Source of the DNA: JBBKXP01 sp038323615
GTDB taxonomy: Bacteria > Pseudomonadota > Alphaproteobacteria > Rhodobacterales > Rhodobacteraceae
Direction: 5' to 3'
DNA: 6,840 nucleotides
Assembly (NCBI GenBank): GCA_038323615.1
Contig: JBBQHC010000145.1
Span: 1 to 6,840, forward strand
The notes beneath the pieces are model-generated. The model was not told the origin of the DNA and did not search any database. It saw only the letters and a program-made list of their open reading frames with translations. Positions 1 to 5,835 of the stretch are shown piece by piece. Numbering within the stretch: position 1 is the first letter of the stretch; each line of letters opens with the position of its first letter. Made by a program: the position numbers and the translations under genes.

Positions 1-1
1 A

Positions 2-1123
2 GAAACCAAATCGGCCGGGCTGAAATCGTCCGAAGGGGTGCCGACGCCGCGCGATATCTGCGATGTGCTTGACGATTACGTGATCGGCCAGATGCATGCC
101 AAGCGGGTTTTGTCGGTGGCGGTCCATAACCACTACAAGCGATTGAACCACGCGTCCAAGAATCCCGAGATCGAGTTGGCCAAGTCGAACATCCTGCTGA
201 TTGGCCCGACGGGATGTGGCAAGACCCTGCTGGCGCAGACCCTTGCCCGCATCCTCGACGTGCCGTTCACGATGGCCGACGCGACGACCCTGACCGAGGC
301 CGGCTATGTCGGCGAGGATGTCGAGAATATCATCCTCAAGCTGTTGCAGGCCTCGGAATATAACGTCGAACGGGCACAGCGTGGCATCGTCTATATCGAC
401 GAGGTCGACAAGATCACCCGCAAGTCCGACAACCCCAGCATCACCCGCGATGTGTCGGGCGAGGGGGTGCAGCAGGCCCTGTTGAAAATTATGGAAGGCA
501 CCGTTGCCAGCGTCCCGCCGCAAGGTGGCCGCAAGCACCCGCAACAGGAGTTTTTGCAAGTCGATACCACCAATATCCTGTTCATTTGCGGCGGCGCGTT
601 CGCCGGTCTGGACAAGATCATCAGCGCCCGTGGCAAGGGGTCTGCAATGGGCTTTGGTGCCGATGTGCGCGATGTCGAAAGCCGCGGCGTCGGCGAGGTG
701 TTTCAGGAGCTGGAACCCGAGGATCTGCTGAAATTCGGCCTGATCCCGGAATTCGTCGGTCGTCTGCCGGTGCTGGCGACGCTCGAAGATCTGGACGAGG
801 AGGCGCTGGTTACCATCCTGACCCAGCCCAAGAACGCGCTGGTCAAACAGTATCAGCGCCTGTTCGAGATCGAGGATACCAAGCTGACGTTCACCGAAGA
901 TGCGCTGAAAGCCATCGCCAAACGGGCGATCCAGCGCAAGACGGGGGCCCGTGGCCTGCGGTCGATCATGGAGGACATCCTGCTGGATGCCATGTTTGAA
1001 CTTCCGGGTCTGGAGAGCGTGACCGAGGTCGTGGTCAACGAGGAATCCGTCGGCCCGGATGCCAAGCCGCTGATGATCCACGCCGATGCCCCGAAAAAGG
1101 GTGCCGCCGCGTCGGCAGGTTAA
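2..1123 (+). CDS. clpX: ATP-dependent Clp protease ATP-binding subunit ClpX (5' end outside window)
   Basis: ClpX is the hexameric AAA+ unfoldase that feeds substrates into the ClpP protease. The open frame runs to the left edge without a stop, so 373 C-terminal residues are visible. The roughly 50-residue N-terminal zinc-binding domain is missing from the window. The GTG at 38 is an internal Val codon, not a start: the residues before it still align with the linker ahead of the AAA+ core. Visible motifs, in order, are Walker A GPTGCGKT (203-226), pore loop GYVGED (302-319), Walker B with the Asp-Glu pair (398-403), the RKH loop (530-538), the ClpP-docking loop as MGFGA (647-661, where many ClpX have I/LGF), the arginine finger in EFVGRLP (Arg at 761) and sensor 2 GARGLR (944-961). 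A short Lys/Ala-rich tail ends the protein. The next gene starts on the base after the stop codon. clpP would be expected upstream, but that is off the window. Confidence 0.97.
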   Translation, partial: ETKSAGLKSSEGVPTPRDICDVLDDYVIGQMHAKRVLSVAVHNHYKRLNHASKNPEIELAKSNILLIGPTGCGKTLLAQTLARILDVPFTMADATTLTEAGYVGEDVENIILKLLQASEYNVERAQRGIVYIDEVDKITRKSDNPSITRDVSGEGVQQALLKIMEGTVASVPPQGGRKHPQQEFLQVDTTNILFICGGAFAGLDKIISARGKGSAMGFGADVRDVESRGVGEVFQELEPEDLLKFGLIPEFVGRLPVLATLEDLDEEALVTILTQPKNALVKQYQRLFEIEDTKLTFTEDALKAIAKRAIQRKTGARGLRSIMEDILLDAMFELPGLESVTEVVVNEESVGPDAKPLMIHADAPKKGAAASAG

Positions 1124-1522
1124 GTGGACCGCCGCCTGATTTCCACCGGATCGCCGTTCGAGGCGCAGATCGGGTATTCGCGGGCTGTTGTCACGGATGG
1201 CTGGGTGTTTGTCGCCGGGACCACCGGCTACGACTATGCGACGATGACGCTGCCCGAAGGGGTGGTCGATCAGTGCGAAAACACGCTCCAGACCATTGAA
1301 AATACGCTGAAAGAGGCCGGCTGCGGGTTCGACGATGTGGTGCGTGTTCGCTATATCCTGCCAGATGCCGCCGACTGGCCGTCCTGCTGGCCGCTGGTCG
1401 CCGCTGCCTTTGCCACCGCCCGCCCGGCGGCGACGATGATCGTCGCGGGCCTGCAGGATCCGGCAATGAAAATTGAGATTGAGGTCACGGCGCGCCAGCC
1501 GGGGCAAGAAGCGCAGTCATGA
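1124..1522 (+). CDS. RidA (YjgF/YER057c/UK114) family protein, subtype lacking the catalytic Arg
   Basis: This 132-residue protein belongs to the trimeric RidA/YjgF fold family. Family signs are the start RRLISTGSPFE, the GxxG-type strand WVFVAGTTGYD (27-37), the helix VVDQCENTLQTIENTLKEAG (47-66) and the C-terminal signature KIEIEVTA (116-123). Classical RidA deaminates reactive 2-aminoacrylate and uses an Arg in a P-A-R motif (Arg105 in E. coli). Here the equivalent stretch is PAATM and Ala103 takes the Arg position, so enamine deaminase activity is doubtful and the protein probably belongs to one of the Arg-less Rid subfamilies. The GTG start follows the clpX TAA with no spacer. It is favoured because the next in-frame Met is residue 41 and would remove the first strands. 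There is no strong ribosome-binding site, so translation is probably coupled to clpX. The substrate is unknown. Confidence 0.9.
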   Translation: MDRRLISTGSPFEAQIGYSRAVVTDGWVFVAGTTGYDYATMTLPEGVVDQCENTLQTIENTLKEAGCGFDDVVRVRYILPDAADWPSCWPLVAAAFATARPAATMIVAGLQDPAMKIEIEVTARQPGQEAQS

Positions 1523-1965
1523 CTGTCATCGTCCGCCCCGTCGCCGTCAGTGACCGGCCCGTCTGGGACAGGCTTTATGCCGGCTACGCCGATTTCTACC
1601 GTGTCACCCAGACCCCCGCCATGCGTGATACCGTCTGGGGCTGGCTGCACGACGGCGCCGCTCAGACTGAAGGGGTCGTGGCCGAAGATGCCGATGCCAA
1701 GATCATCGGCATCGCCCATTTCCGCCCTTTTGCGCGGCCCCTGTCGGCCTCGACCGGCGGGTTTCTGGACGATCTGTTCGTCGATCCGGACAGCCGTGGC
1801 GGCGGCGCCGCCGACGCGATGATCCGCTATATCGGCGATCTGGGGCTTGCCCGTGGCTGGACAGTGATCCGCTGGATCACAGCCGAGAACAACTACCGCG
1901 CCCGCGCCGTTTACGACCGGCTGTCAGAGCGCACGAAATGGGTCACCTACGACCTGAAACTCTGA
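1519..1965 (+). CDS. GNAT family N-acetyltransferase
   Basis: This 148-residue single-domain protein has the Gcn5-related acetyltransferase fold, which transfers acetyl from acetyl-CoA to an amine. Motif A is clear: LDDLFVDPDSRGGGAADAMI (83-102), with R93-GGG-A-A matching the RxxGxG/A pyrophosphate-binding loop. The later N124-N125-Y-R-A-R-A-V-Y132 stretch fits motif B, where an Asn and a Tyr usually sit near the acetyl-CoA thiol. The N-terminus VIVRPVAVSDRPVWDRLY is a typical first strand and helix. The ATG overlaps the stop of the RidA-family gene by four bases (ATGA), implying translational coupling. The acceptor substrate cannot be read from the sequence. Similar small GNATs act on polyamines, amino acids or protein N-termini. 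A strong hairpin begins on the stop codon. Confidence 0.88.
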   Translation: MTVIVRPVAVSDRPVWDRLYAGYADFYRVTQTPAMRDTVWGWLHDGAAQTEGVVAEDADAKIIGIAHFRPFARPLSASTGGFLDDLFVDPDSRGGGAADAMIRYIGDLGLARGWTVIRWITAENNYRARAVYDRLSERTKWVTYDLKL

Positions 1966-1990
1966 CGGTGCTGGACCGTTCCGGCACCGT
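1965..1990 (+). terminator. Strong stem-loop on the GNAT stop codon (possible terminator or 3'-end stabiliser)
   Basis: Bases 1965-1975 pair with 1980-1990 in an 11-bp stem containing one T-G wobble (1972/1983), closed by a CCGT loop. The first stem base is the last base of the GNAT stop codon. The run after it is GGGG, not a T-tract, so it does not meet the classical intrinsic-terminator pattern. It could end or trim the clpX-ridA-GNAT transcript, protect its 3' end, or be read through into the next gene 35 bases on. The structure is seen directly; the function is inferred. Confidence 0.5.
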
Positions 1991-2012
1991 GGGGTAAGAC
2001 AGGGCAGCGACT

Positions 2013-2016
2013 GGAG
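2013..2016 (+). promoter_or_regulatory. Ribosome-binding site that sets the NDUFA12-like start
   Basis: GGAG lies 8 bases before the ATG at 2025, which is good Shine-Dalgarno spacing. The in-frame TTG at 2019 would leave only 2 bases and is rejected. Confidence 0.7.
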
Positions 2017-2024
2017 AATTGCCG

Positions 2025-2408
2025 ATGGGCCTGCTGCACAAGATTGGTCGAATGTTCACTTGGTGGGACGGGCAGACGCTCAACACCCAGTTCTGGACGT
2101 GGCGCAAGGGCAACCGCGTTGGCACGGACGCTACCGGCAACATCTATTACCGTAATGCCGACGACAGCCGCCGCTGGGTGATTTTCAACGGCGAGGCCGA
2201 GGCGACCAAGGTGTCTCCCGATTGGCACGGCTGGCTGCACCGCACTTTTGACGAACCACCGACCGACCGGCCGATGGTGCACAAGGCGTGGGAAAAGCCG
2301 CATATCGAAAATCTGACAGGCACTGCGGCAGCCTATGCGCCCGCCGGGTCGATCCGCCGCGCAAATCCGGCGGACCGCAGCGATTACGAGGCTTGGCGGC
2401 CAGAGTAG
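2025..2408 (+). CDS. NADH:ubiquinone oxidoreductase NDUFA12 (B17.2)-family subunit
   Basis: This 127-residue protein is homologous to the accessory complex I subunit NDUFA12/B17.2. Alphaproteobacterial complex I shares this subunit with mitochondria, where it sits on the peripheral arm on the NADH/cytoplasmic side. Diagnostic parts are the aromatic N-terminus FTWWDGQTLNTQFWTWRKG (11-29), VGTDATGNIYYR (32-43) and the family signature RRWVIFNGEAEATKV followed by PDWHGWLHRTFDEPPT (49-80). The C-terminal tail is Pro/Ala-rich and ends in YEAWRPE. There is no signal peptide or membrane segment, as expected for a peripheral subunit. The nuo operon is not in the window, so the gene stands apart from the complex it serves. 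Its stop codon TAG overlaps the AGGAG that serves the next gene, so it probably forms one operon with mlaD and the DUF2155 gene. Confidence 0.93.
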   Translation: MGLLHKIGRMFTWWDGQTLNTQFWTWRKGNRVGTDATGNIYYRNADDSRRWVIFNGEAEATKVSPDWHGWLHRTFDEPPTDRPMVHKAWEKPHIENLTGTAAAYAPAGSIRRANPADRSDYEAWRPE

Positions 2409-2411
2409 GAG
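2407..2411 (+). promoter_or_regulatory. Ribosome-binding site that sets the mlaD start
   Basis: AGGAG overlaps the preceding TAG stop and stands 7 bases before the ATG at 2419. It rules out in-frame starts upstream, such as ATG 2335, which would add about 28 Arg-rich residues ahead of the membrane anchor inside the NDUFA12-like gene. Confidence 0.75.
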
Positions 2412-2418
2412 CAGCACG

Positions 2419-2886
2419 ATGCGCGAATCTTTGGCCGAGGTCATCACCGGAGCAGCCGTCTTGGCCGGCGCGGCGGCGTTTTTGATCTATGCAGCGCAGG
2501 CGACCGGTTTTTCAGGTGGCACCACAGGCTATGCCCTGACCGCCAGTTTCCGGTCCGCCGAGGGGGTCAAGGTCGGTACCGATGTGCGCCTTGCAGGCGT
2601 CAAGGTCGGCACCGTCACCGGCATGGCCCTGAACCCCGACACGTTTCGCGCCGACACCACGATGGCGCTGGTGCCCAGCGTTCTGGTACCCGACGACAGC
2701 ACCTTGGTGATTTCGTCCGAGGGGCTGTTGGGCGGAAATTTCGTTGAAATCATGCCGGGCGGATCGCCCGACAGCTATCCGCCGGGGTCCGAGATTTTGG
2801 ATACGCAAGGCGCCGTTAGTCTACTGTCCTTGCTGGTGAAATTCGCTGCCGGTGGTGGTGGGGCGAACGACGGGGTGACCCAATGA
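2419..2886 (+). CDS. mlaD: MlaD-type MCE domain protein (outer-membrane lipid asymmetry / phospholipid transport)
   Basis: This 155-residue inner-membrane protein has one N-terminal transmembrane helix (about residues 6-27, Ala/Leu-rich) followed by a periplasmic MCE domain. The MCE core is visible as Y38-A-L-T-A-S-F44, then GVKVGTDVRLAGVKVGTVTG (49-68), ISSEGLLGGNFVEIMPGG (98-115) and a PPGSEIL segment. After the MCE domain comes AVSLLSLLVKFA, matching the hydrophobic helix that in E. coli MlaD hexamers lines the central pore. The protein ends in a Gly-rich tail. Known MlaD moves phospholipids between the inner and outer membranes with the MlaFEB ABC transporter. None of those partners is in this window, so the gene is detached from an mlaFEB operon here. 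It is slightly shorter than E. coli MlaD. The start is fixed by AGGAG seven bases upstream, and the gene overlaps the DUF2155 gene by four bases. Confidence 0.9.
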   Translation: MRESLAEVITGAAVLAGAAAFLIYAAQATGFSGGTTGYALTASFRSAEGVKVGTDVRLAGVKVGTVTGMALNPDTFRADTTMALVPSVLVPDDSTLVISSEGLLGGNFVEIMPGGSPDSYPPGSEILDTQGAVSLLSLLVKFAAGGGGANDGVTQ

Positions 2887-3239
2887 TCCTGCGTGCCGCT
2901 TTTGTCTGCCTGATGGCTGCAACGCCGCTGGCCGCGCAACAGGTCACGTCAGCGCCGGGCGGCGAATTGCGCGTGCTGGACAAGACCACGGGGCAGGTCA
3001 CTGACCTGACGCTGGCCACCGGTGAGACGCAGAAGGTCGGCCCGCTGTCCGTCACCTTGGGCGATTGCCGCTATCCGACGGACAACCCGGCGGGCAACGC
3101 CTATGCCGAAATGACGATCTATTATCGCGACGGTGCCGATCCTGTCTTTCAGGGCTGGATGATTGCGAGCGCCCCGGCTTTGAACGCGATGGAACACCCG
3201 CGCTACGACGTTTGGGTGTTGCGCTGTATAACGCCCTGA
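2883..3239 (+). CDS. DUF2155 domain-containing secreted protein
   Basis: This 118-residue protein starts with a Sec signal peptide (MILRAAFVCLMAATPLAA, probable cleavage near residue 18), so it should be periplasmic. The mature part matches the DUF2155 pattern: LRVLDKTTGQVTDLTL (29-44), a central VGPLSVTLGDCRY (52-64) and the end FQGWMIASAPALNAMEHPRY followed by DVWVLRC (89-115). Cys62 and Cys115 are the only cysteines after the signal peptide and may form a disulfide (inference). No biochemical role is established for the family as far as I know. The ATG overlaps the mlaD stop by four bases, which suggests coupled translation and a related envelope job. Its last 37 bases overlap the 3' end of aat on the other strand. 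Confidence 0.88.
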   Translation: MILRAAFVCLMAATPLAAQQVTSAPGGELRVLDKTTGQVTDLTLATGETQKVGPLSVTLGDCRYPTDNPAGNAYAEMTIYYRDGADPVFQGWMIASAPALNAMEHPRYDVWVLRCITP

Positions 3240-3844
3240 GGTGTCGGGACGCTGCTTTGTCGGTTGAAATCGGCGGGCTTCAGGATCGCTGCGGCCAACT
3301 TACTGCGATAGTCCGCGCGTGGGATTTCGATGGCGCCCAGTCGTGCCAGATGCGGCGTCAGGAATTGCGTATCGAACAGAGTGAATCCGCCGATGCGCAG
3401 TTTGTCGATGAGGTATGCCAGCGCCAGTTTTGACGCATCGGTGCGCCGCGAAAACATGCTTTCGCCGAAAAACGCCCCACCAATCGCGACCCCATACACC
3501 CCGCCGACCAAGGCTCCGTCATGGCGGACTTCGACCGCGTGAGCATGACCCATGCGATGCAACTGGCTGTAGAGATCAAAAATCGTGGCGTTGATCCAGG
3601 TCTCGGGCCGATCGGCACATAGCGTGACCACGCCGGCAAAATCAGTGTCGAAATTGACCGTCATGTCGGCCCGCCGGAGCGTTCGGGCCAGCGAACGGGC
3701 GATGCGGAACCCATCCAGCGGAATGATCCCACGCCGTTTCGGATCGACCCAGAAAATATCCGGATCGCTGCGGCCTTCAGACATCGGAAAGACTCCGACG
3801 CTATAGGCGTGCAGCAGCAGCGCGGGGGTCAGGGTTTCGGTCAT
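3203..3844 (-). CDS. aat: Leucyl/phenylalanyl-tRNA--protein transferase
   Basis: Aat transfers Leu or Phe from aminoacyl-tRNA to the N-terminal Arg or Lys of proteins, making an N-degron recognised by ClpS and degraded by ClpAP. It acts in the cytoplasm. The 213 residues contain YSVGVFPM (14-21), IFWVDPKRRGIIPLD (30-44), GHAHAVEV (99-106), LVGGVYGVAIGGAFFGESMF (112-131) and FDTQFLTPHLARLGAIEIPR (157-176). Glu128 in GESMF and Gln160 in DTQ correspond to E. coli Glu156 and Gln188, with the same 32-residue spacing. At 213 residues it is shorter than E. coli Aat, mainly at the N-terminus. No clear Shine-Dalgarno precedes the ATG. It lies 30 bases downstream of accC, so it is probably the last gene of an accB-accC-aat transcript. 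Its 3' end overlaps the DUF2155 gene on the other strand. Confidence 0.95.
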   Translation of the reverse strand: MTETLTPALLLHAYSVGVFPMSEGRSDPDIFWVDPKRRGIIPLDGFRIARSLARTLRRADMTVNFDTDFAGVVTLCADRPETWINATIFDLYSQLHRMGHAHAVEVRHDGALVGGVYGVAIGGAFFGESMFSRRTDASKLALAYLIDKLRIGGFTLFDTQFLTPHLARLGAIEIPRADYRSKLAAAILKPADFNRQSSVPTPQGVIQRNTQTS

Positions 3845-3857
3845 CGGGTGCCGCAGG

Positions 3858-3873
3858 ATGGGTTCGAACCCAT
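3858..3873. repeat. Perfect 16-bp palindrome between accC and aat
   Basis: ATGGGTTCGAACCCAT equals its own reverse complement and begins one base past the accC stop. As RNA it can form a 6-bp stem with a TCGA loop. Read on the plus strand it is followed by a short T run (TTTT ending at 3876). Read in the direction of accC-aat transcription no T-run follows. It could be a protein-binding operator, a small transcript hairpin that modulates aat, or chance. Its centre resembles the TTCGA loop of a tRNA T-arm, but no tRNA is present. Confidence 0.55.
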
Positions 3874-3874
3874 T

Positions 3875-5224
3875 TTACGCCTTGAGGTTCTGGTCCAACC
3901 AATGTTCCAGCCAGTGGATATTGTAATTGCCCGACCGCACATCGGGTTCGGCCAGCAGGGCGTGGAACAGCGGGATCGTGGTATCGACGCCGTCCACGAT
4001 CAATTCGCCCAAGGCGCGTTGCAGACGGGCCAGGGCCTCAGGGCGGTCGCGGCCGTGCACGATCAGCTTGCCGACCAGACTGTCGTAATAGGGCGGAATC
4101 CGATAGCCGTCGTAAAGCGCCGAATCCATCCGCACACCCAGGCCGCCGGGGGCGTGATACTGGGTGATCCTGCCGGGGCAGGGGGCGAAATTCGGCAGCT
4201 TTTCGGCATTGATCCGCACCTCGATCGCGTGGCCGTTGATTGTCAGGTCGCTTTGGGTGAACGACATCGGCATCCCGGCGGCAACGCGGATTTGCTCGCG
4301 AACCAGATCGACGCCAAAGATCGCCTCGGTGACCGGATGTTCGACCTGCAAACGGGTGTTCATTTCGATGAAATAGAATTCGTCGTTTTCGAACAGGAAT
4401 TCGATGGTGCCGGCGCCGATATAATTGATCGCCGCGACCGCATCCGCACAGACTTTGCCGATCCGGGCGCGCAATTCGGGGGTGATCACTGGGCCGGGCG
4501 CCTCTTCCAGCACTTTCTGGTGACGGCGTTGCAGCGAACAATCGCGTTCGCCCAAATGCACGGCGTTGCCTTTGCCGTCGCCGAACACCTGAATTTCGAT
4601 GTGGCGCGGCGTGGTCAGGTACTTTTCAAGGTAAACTTCGTCATTGCCAAAGGCTGCCTTGGCCTCCTGCCGCGCCCCCAGAAACGCGCGTTCCATGTCG
4701 GCAGCGGTCAGCGCAACCTTCATTCCGCGCCCGACGCCGCCTGCCGTCGCCTTGACGATGACCGGGTAACCGATCTCGTCGGCAACGCGGCGGGCGTCTT
4801 TCAGTGTCGGCACGCCGCCGTCGGACCCCGGCACGCAAGGCACGCCCAGCTTTTTCATCGTGTCCTTGGCGGTGATCTTGTCGCCCATGATACGGATGTG
4901 TTCGGCGGTGGGGCCGATAAAGGTGATGTCGTGATCTTCGACAACCTGCACAAACGCCGCGTTTTCCGACAGAAAGCCGTAACCGGGGTGGATCGCCTGC
5001 GCCCCGGTGATTTCGCAGGCCGAAATGATCGCCGGAAAGCTGAGGTAACTGAGCGCCGACGCGGGCGGGCCGATGCAGATCGCCTCGTCCGCCATCCGCA
5101 CGTGCATTGCGTCGGCGTCTGCGGTGGAATGGACAGCGACGCTGGCGATTCCCATTTCACGGGCAGCGCGGACCACGCGCAGGGCAATTTCGCCCCGGTT
5201 CGCGATCAGGATTTTGTCGAACAT
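3875..5224 (-). CDS. accC: Acetyl-CoA carboxylase, biotin carboxylase subunit
   Basis: AccC uses ATP and bicarbonate to carboxylate biotin on AccB, the first half-reaction of acetyl-CoA carboxylase in fatty-acid synthesis. The 449 residues match the usual length. The N-terminal domain starts KILIANRGEIALRV. The ATP-grasp domain holds Lys116, Lys158, EKYL (200-203), HLGERDCSLQRRHQKVLEEA (223-242), Glu275, FIEMNTRLQVEHPVTE (285-300) with Glu287, Asn289 and Arg291, and Arg337 in the biotin carboxylase C-domain motif VRINAE. PPYYDSLVGKLI follows nearer the C-terminus. The odd point is the glycine-rich ATP loop, which reads KATAGGVGRGMK (158-169). Val164 stands where E. coli numbering has Gly165, and the codon GTC (4735-4733) is one base from GGC. 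All other expected active-site residues are intact, so I still call it functional. It starts 11 bases after accB, with no good Shine-Dalgarno, so translation is probably coupled. Confidence 0.97.
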   Translation of the reverse strand: MFDKILIANRGEIALRVVRAAREMGIASVAVHSTADADAMHVRMADEAICIGPPASALSYLSFPAIISACEITGAQAIHPGYGFLSENAAFVQVVEDHDITFIGPTAEHIRIMGDKITAKDTMKKLGVPCVPGSDGGVPTLKDARRVADEIGYPVIVKATAGGVGRGMKVALTAADMERAFLGARQEAKAAFGNDEVYLEKYLTTPRHIEIQVFGDGKGNAVHLGERDCSLQRRHQKVLEEAPGPVITPELRARIGKVCADAVAAINYIGAGTIEFLFENDEFYFIEMNTRLQVEHPVTEAIFGVDLVREQIRVAAGMPMSFTQSDLTINGHAIEVRINAEKLPNFAPCPGRITQYHAPGGLGVRMDSALYDGYRIPPYYDSLVGKLIVHGRDRPEALARLQRALGELIVDGVDTTIPLFHALLAEPDVRSGNYNIHWLEHWLDQNLKA

Positions 5225-5235
5225 GCGCGGCCGCC

Positions 5236-5718
5236 CTATTCGATAATCATCAGCGGGGCGCCATATTCGACCGGCGCACCGTCTTCGATCAACAGCCGTT
5301 TGACCGTGCCGGACCGGGGGGCCGGGATATGGTTCATCGTTTTCATCGCTTCGATGATCAGCAGTGTATCGCCTTCGGCGACCTGCGCCCCGACGGTGAT
5401 GAAAGGTGCAGAACCCGGTTCGGCGGACAGATAGACGGTGCCGACCATCGGCGATGCGACGACGCCGGGGTGTGCCGAAGGGTCGGTGTTGCCCGCCGCT
5501 GGGGCGGTGGGGGCGGCGGCAGGGGCCGGACTGCCGACTGCGGCAGGGGCACTGATCTGGGTGACCACCTGGGTCTGTCGGCTGACCCGGACATTCAGGC
5601 TGTCATTTTCGGCGTAATCGCGTTTGACTTGCAGTTCTGTCAGGTCATTGGCCCGCAAGAGTTCGGCCAACGCCTTGATAAAGCTCACATCATTATCGTG
5701 AGACGCTTTGTTGCTCAT
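5236..5718 (-). CDS. accB: Acetyl-CoA carboxylase biotin carboxyl carrier protein (BCCP)
   Basis: AccB carries the covalently bound biotin that shuttles CO2 from AccC to the carboxyltransferase AccA/AccD. The 160 residues show the standard layout. An N-terminal helical region (10-50, FIKALAELLRANDLTELQV) is followed by an Ala/Pro linker (57-76) and a C-terminal biotinyl domain (about 84-160). Lys126 in EAMKTMN is the biotinylation site. The thumb segment YLSAEPGSAPF (96-106), typical of bacterial AccB, is present. The domain closes with GTVKRLLIEDGAPVEYGAPL. The ATG is preceded by a GGGGA-like weak Shine-Dalgarno about 6 bases away. accC follows after 11 bases. accA and accD are not in the window, as is common. 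In many proteobacteria aroQ sits just upstream of accB; here an unrelated small gene occupies that place. Confidence 0.96.
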   Translation of the reverse strand: MSNKASHDNDVSFIKALAELLRANDLTELQVKRDYAENDSLNVRVSRQTQVVTQISAPAAVGSPAPAAAPTAPAAGNTDPSAHPGVVASPMVGTVYLSAEPGSAPFITVGAQVAEGDTLLIIEAMKTMNHIPAPRSGTVKRLLIEDGAPVEYGAPLMIIE

Positions 5719-5776
5719 GTCGTTCCCCGGCCTGTTTCCTGTGACCCTGCGTCGATGGCAAGTGTCGGTTGCCCCG

Positions 5777-5805
5777 GTTATACGCCAAGGCGGCGGGGGT
5801 GGAAA
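5777..5805 (-). promoter_or_regulatory. Candidate sigma-70-type promoter for accB-accC-aat
   Basis: On the minus strand TTTCCA (5805-5800, 4 of 6 matches to the -35 consensus) is separated by 17 bases from TATAAC (5782-5777, 5 of 6 matches to the -10 consensus). Transcription would start near 5770 and leave an untranslated leader of about 50 bases before accB. It lies in the 117-base gap between the small hypothetical gene and accB. The call is by eye only; the -35 is weak and the spacer is C/G-rich. Confidence 0.35.
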
Positions 5806-5835
5806 GCGGCGCGGTGTGGGAAAGTGGCCGGGCCG

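Noticed and set aside
2335..2418. N-terminal extension of mlaD from the ATG at 2335.
   Set aside because: It would lie inside the NDUFA12-like gene, add an Arg-rich lead before the membrane anchor and ignore the AGGAG placed correctly for the ATG at 2419.
1947..2447. A 166-codon minus-strand open frame opposite the NDUFA12-like gene.
   Set aside because: The plus-strand NDUFA12 signature and both ribosome sites explain this region. The antisense product has no family features.
3845..3874. tRNA T-arm-like sequence GGTTCGAACC followed by a CCTGCGG-type stretch and CACCCG.
   Set aside because: With a proper 7-base T-loop the stem has only two pairs. There is no CCA end and no D or anticodon arm, and accC coding sequence fills the upstream space. 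Kept only as a palindrome.
5227..5234. GCGGCCGC palindrome between accB and accC.
   Set aside because: A short all-GC palindrome is expected by chance in this base composition, and it overlaps a plain 11-base spacer.
3809..5434. A 541-codon open frame on the plus strand opposite accC and part of accB.
   Set aside because: It is antisense to two well-supported genes. Its protein is rich in Arg, Gly, Gln, Asp and His without any domain, as expected from the complement of GC-rich codons.
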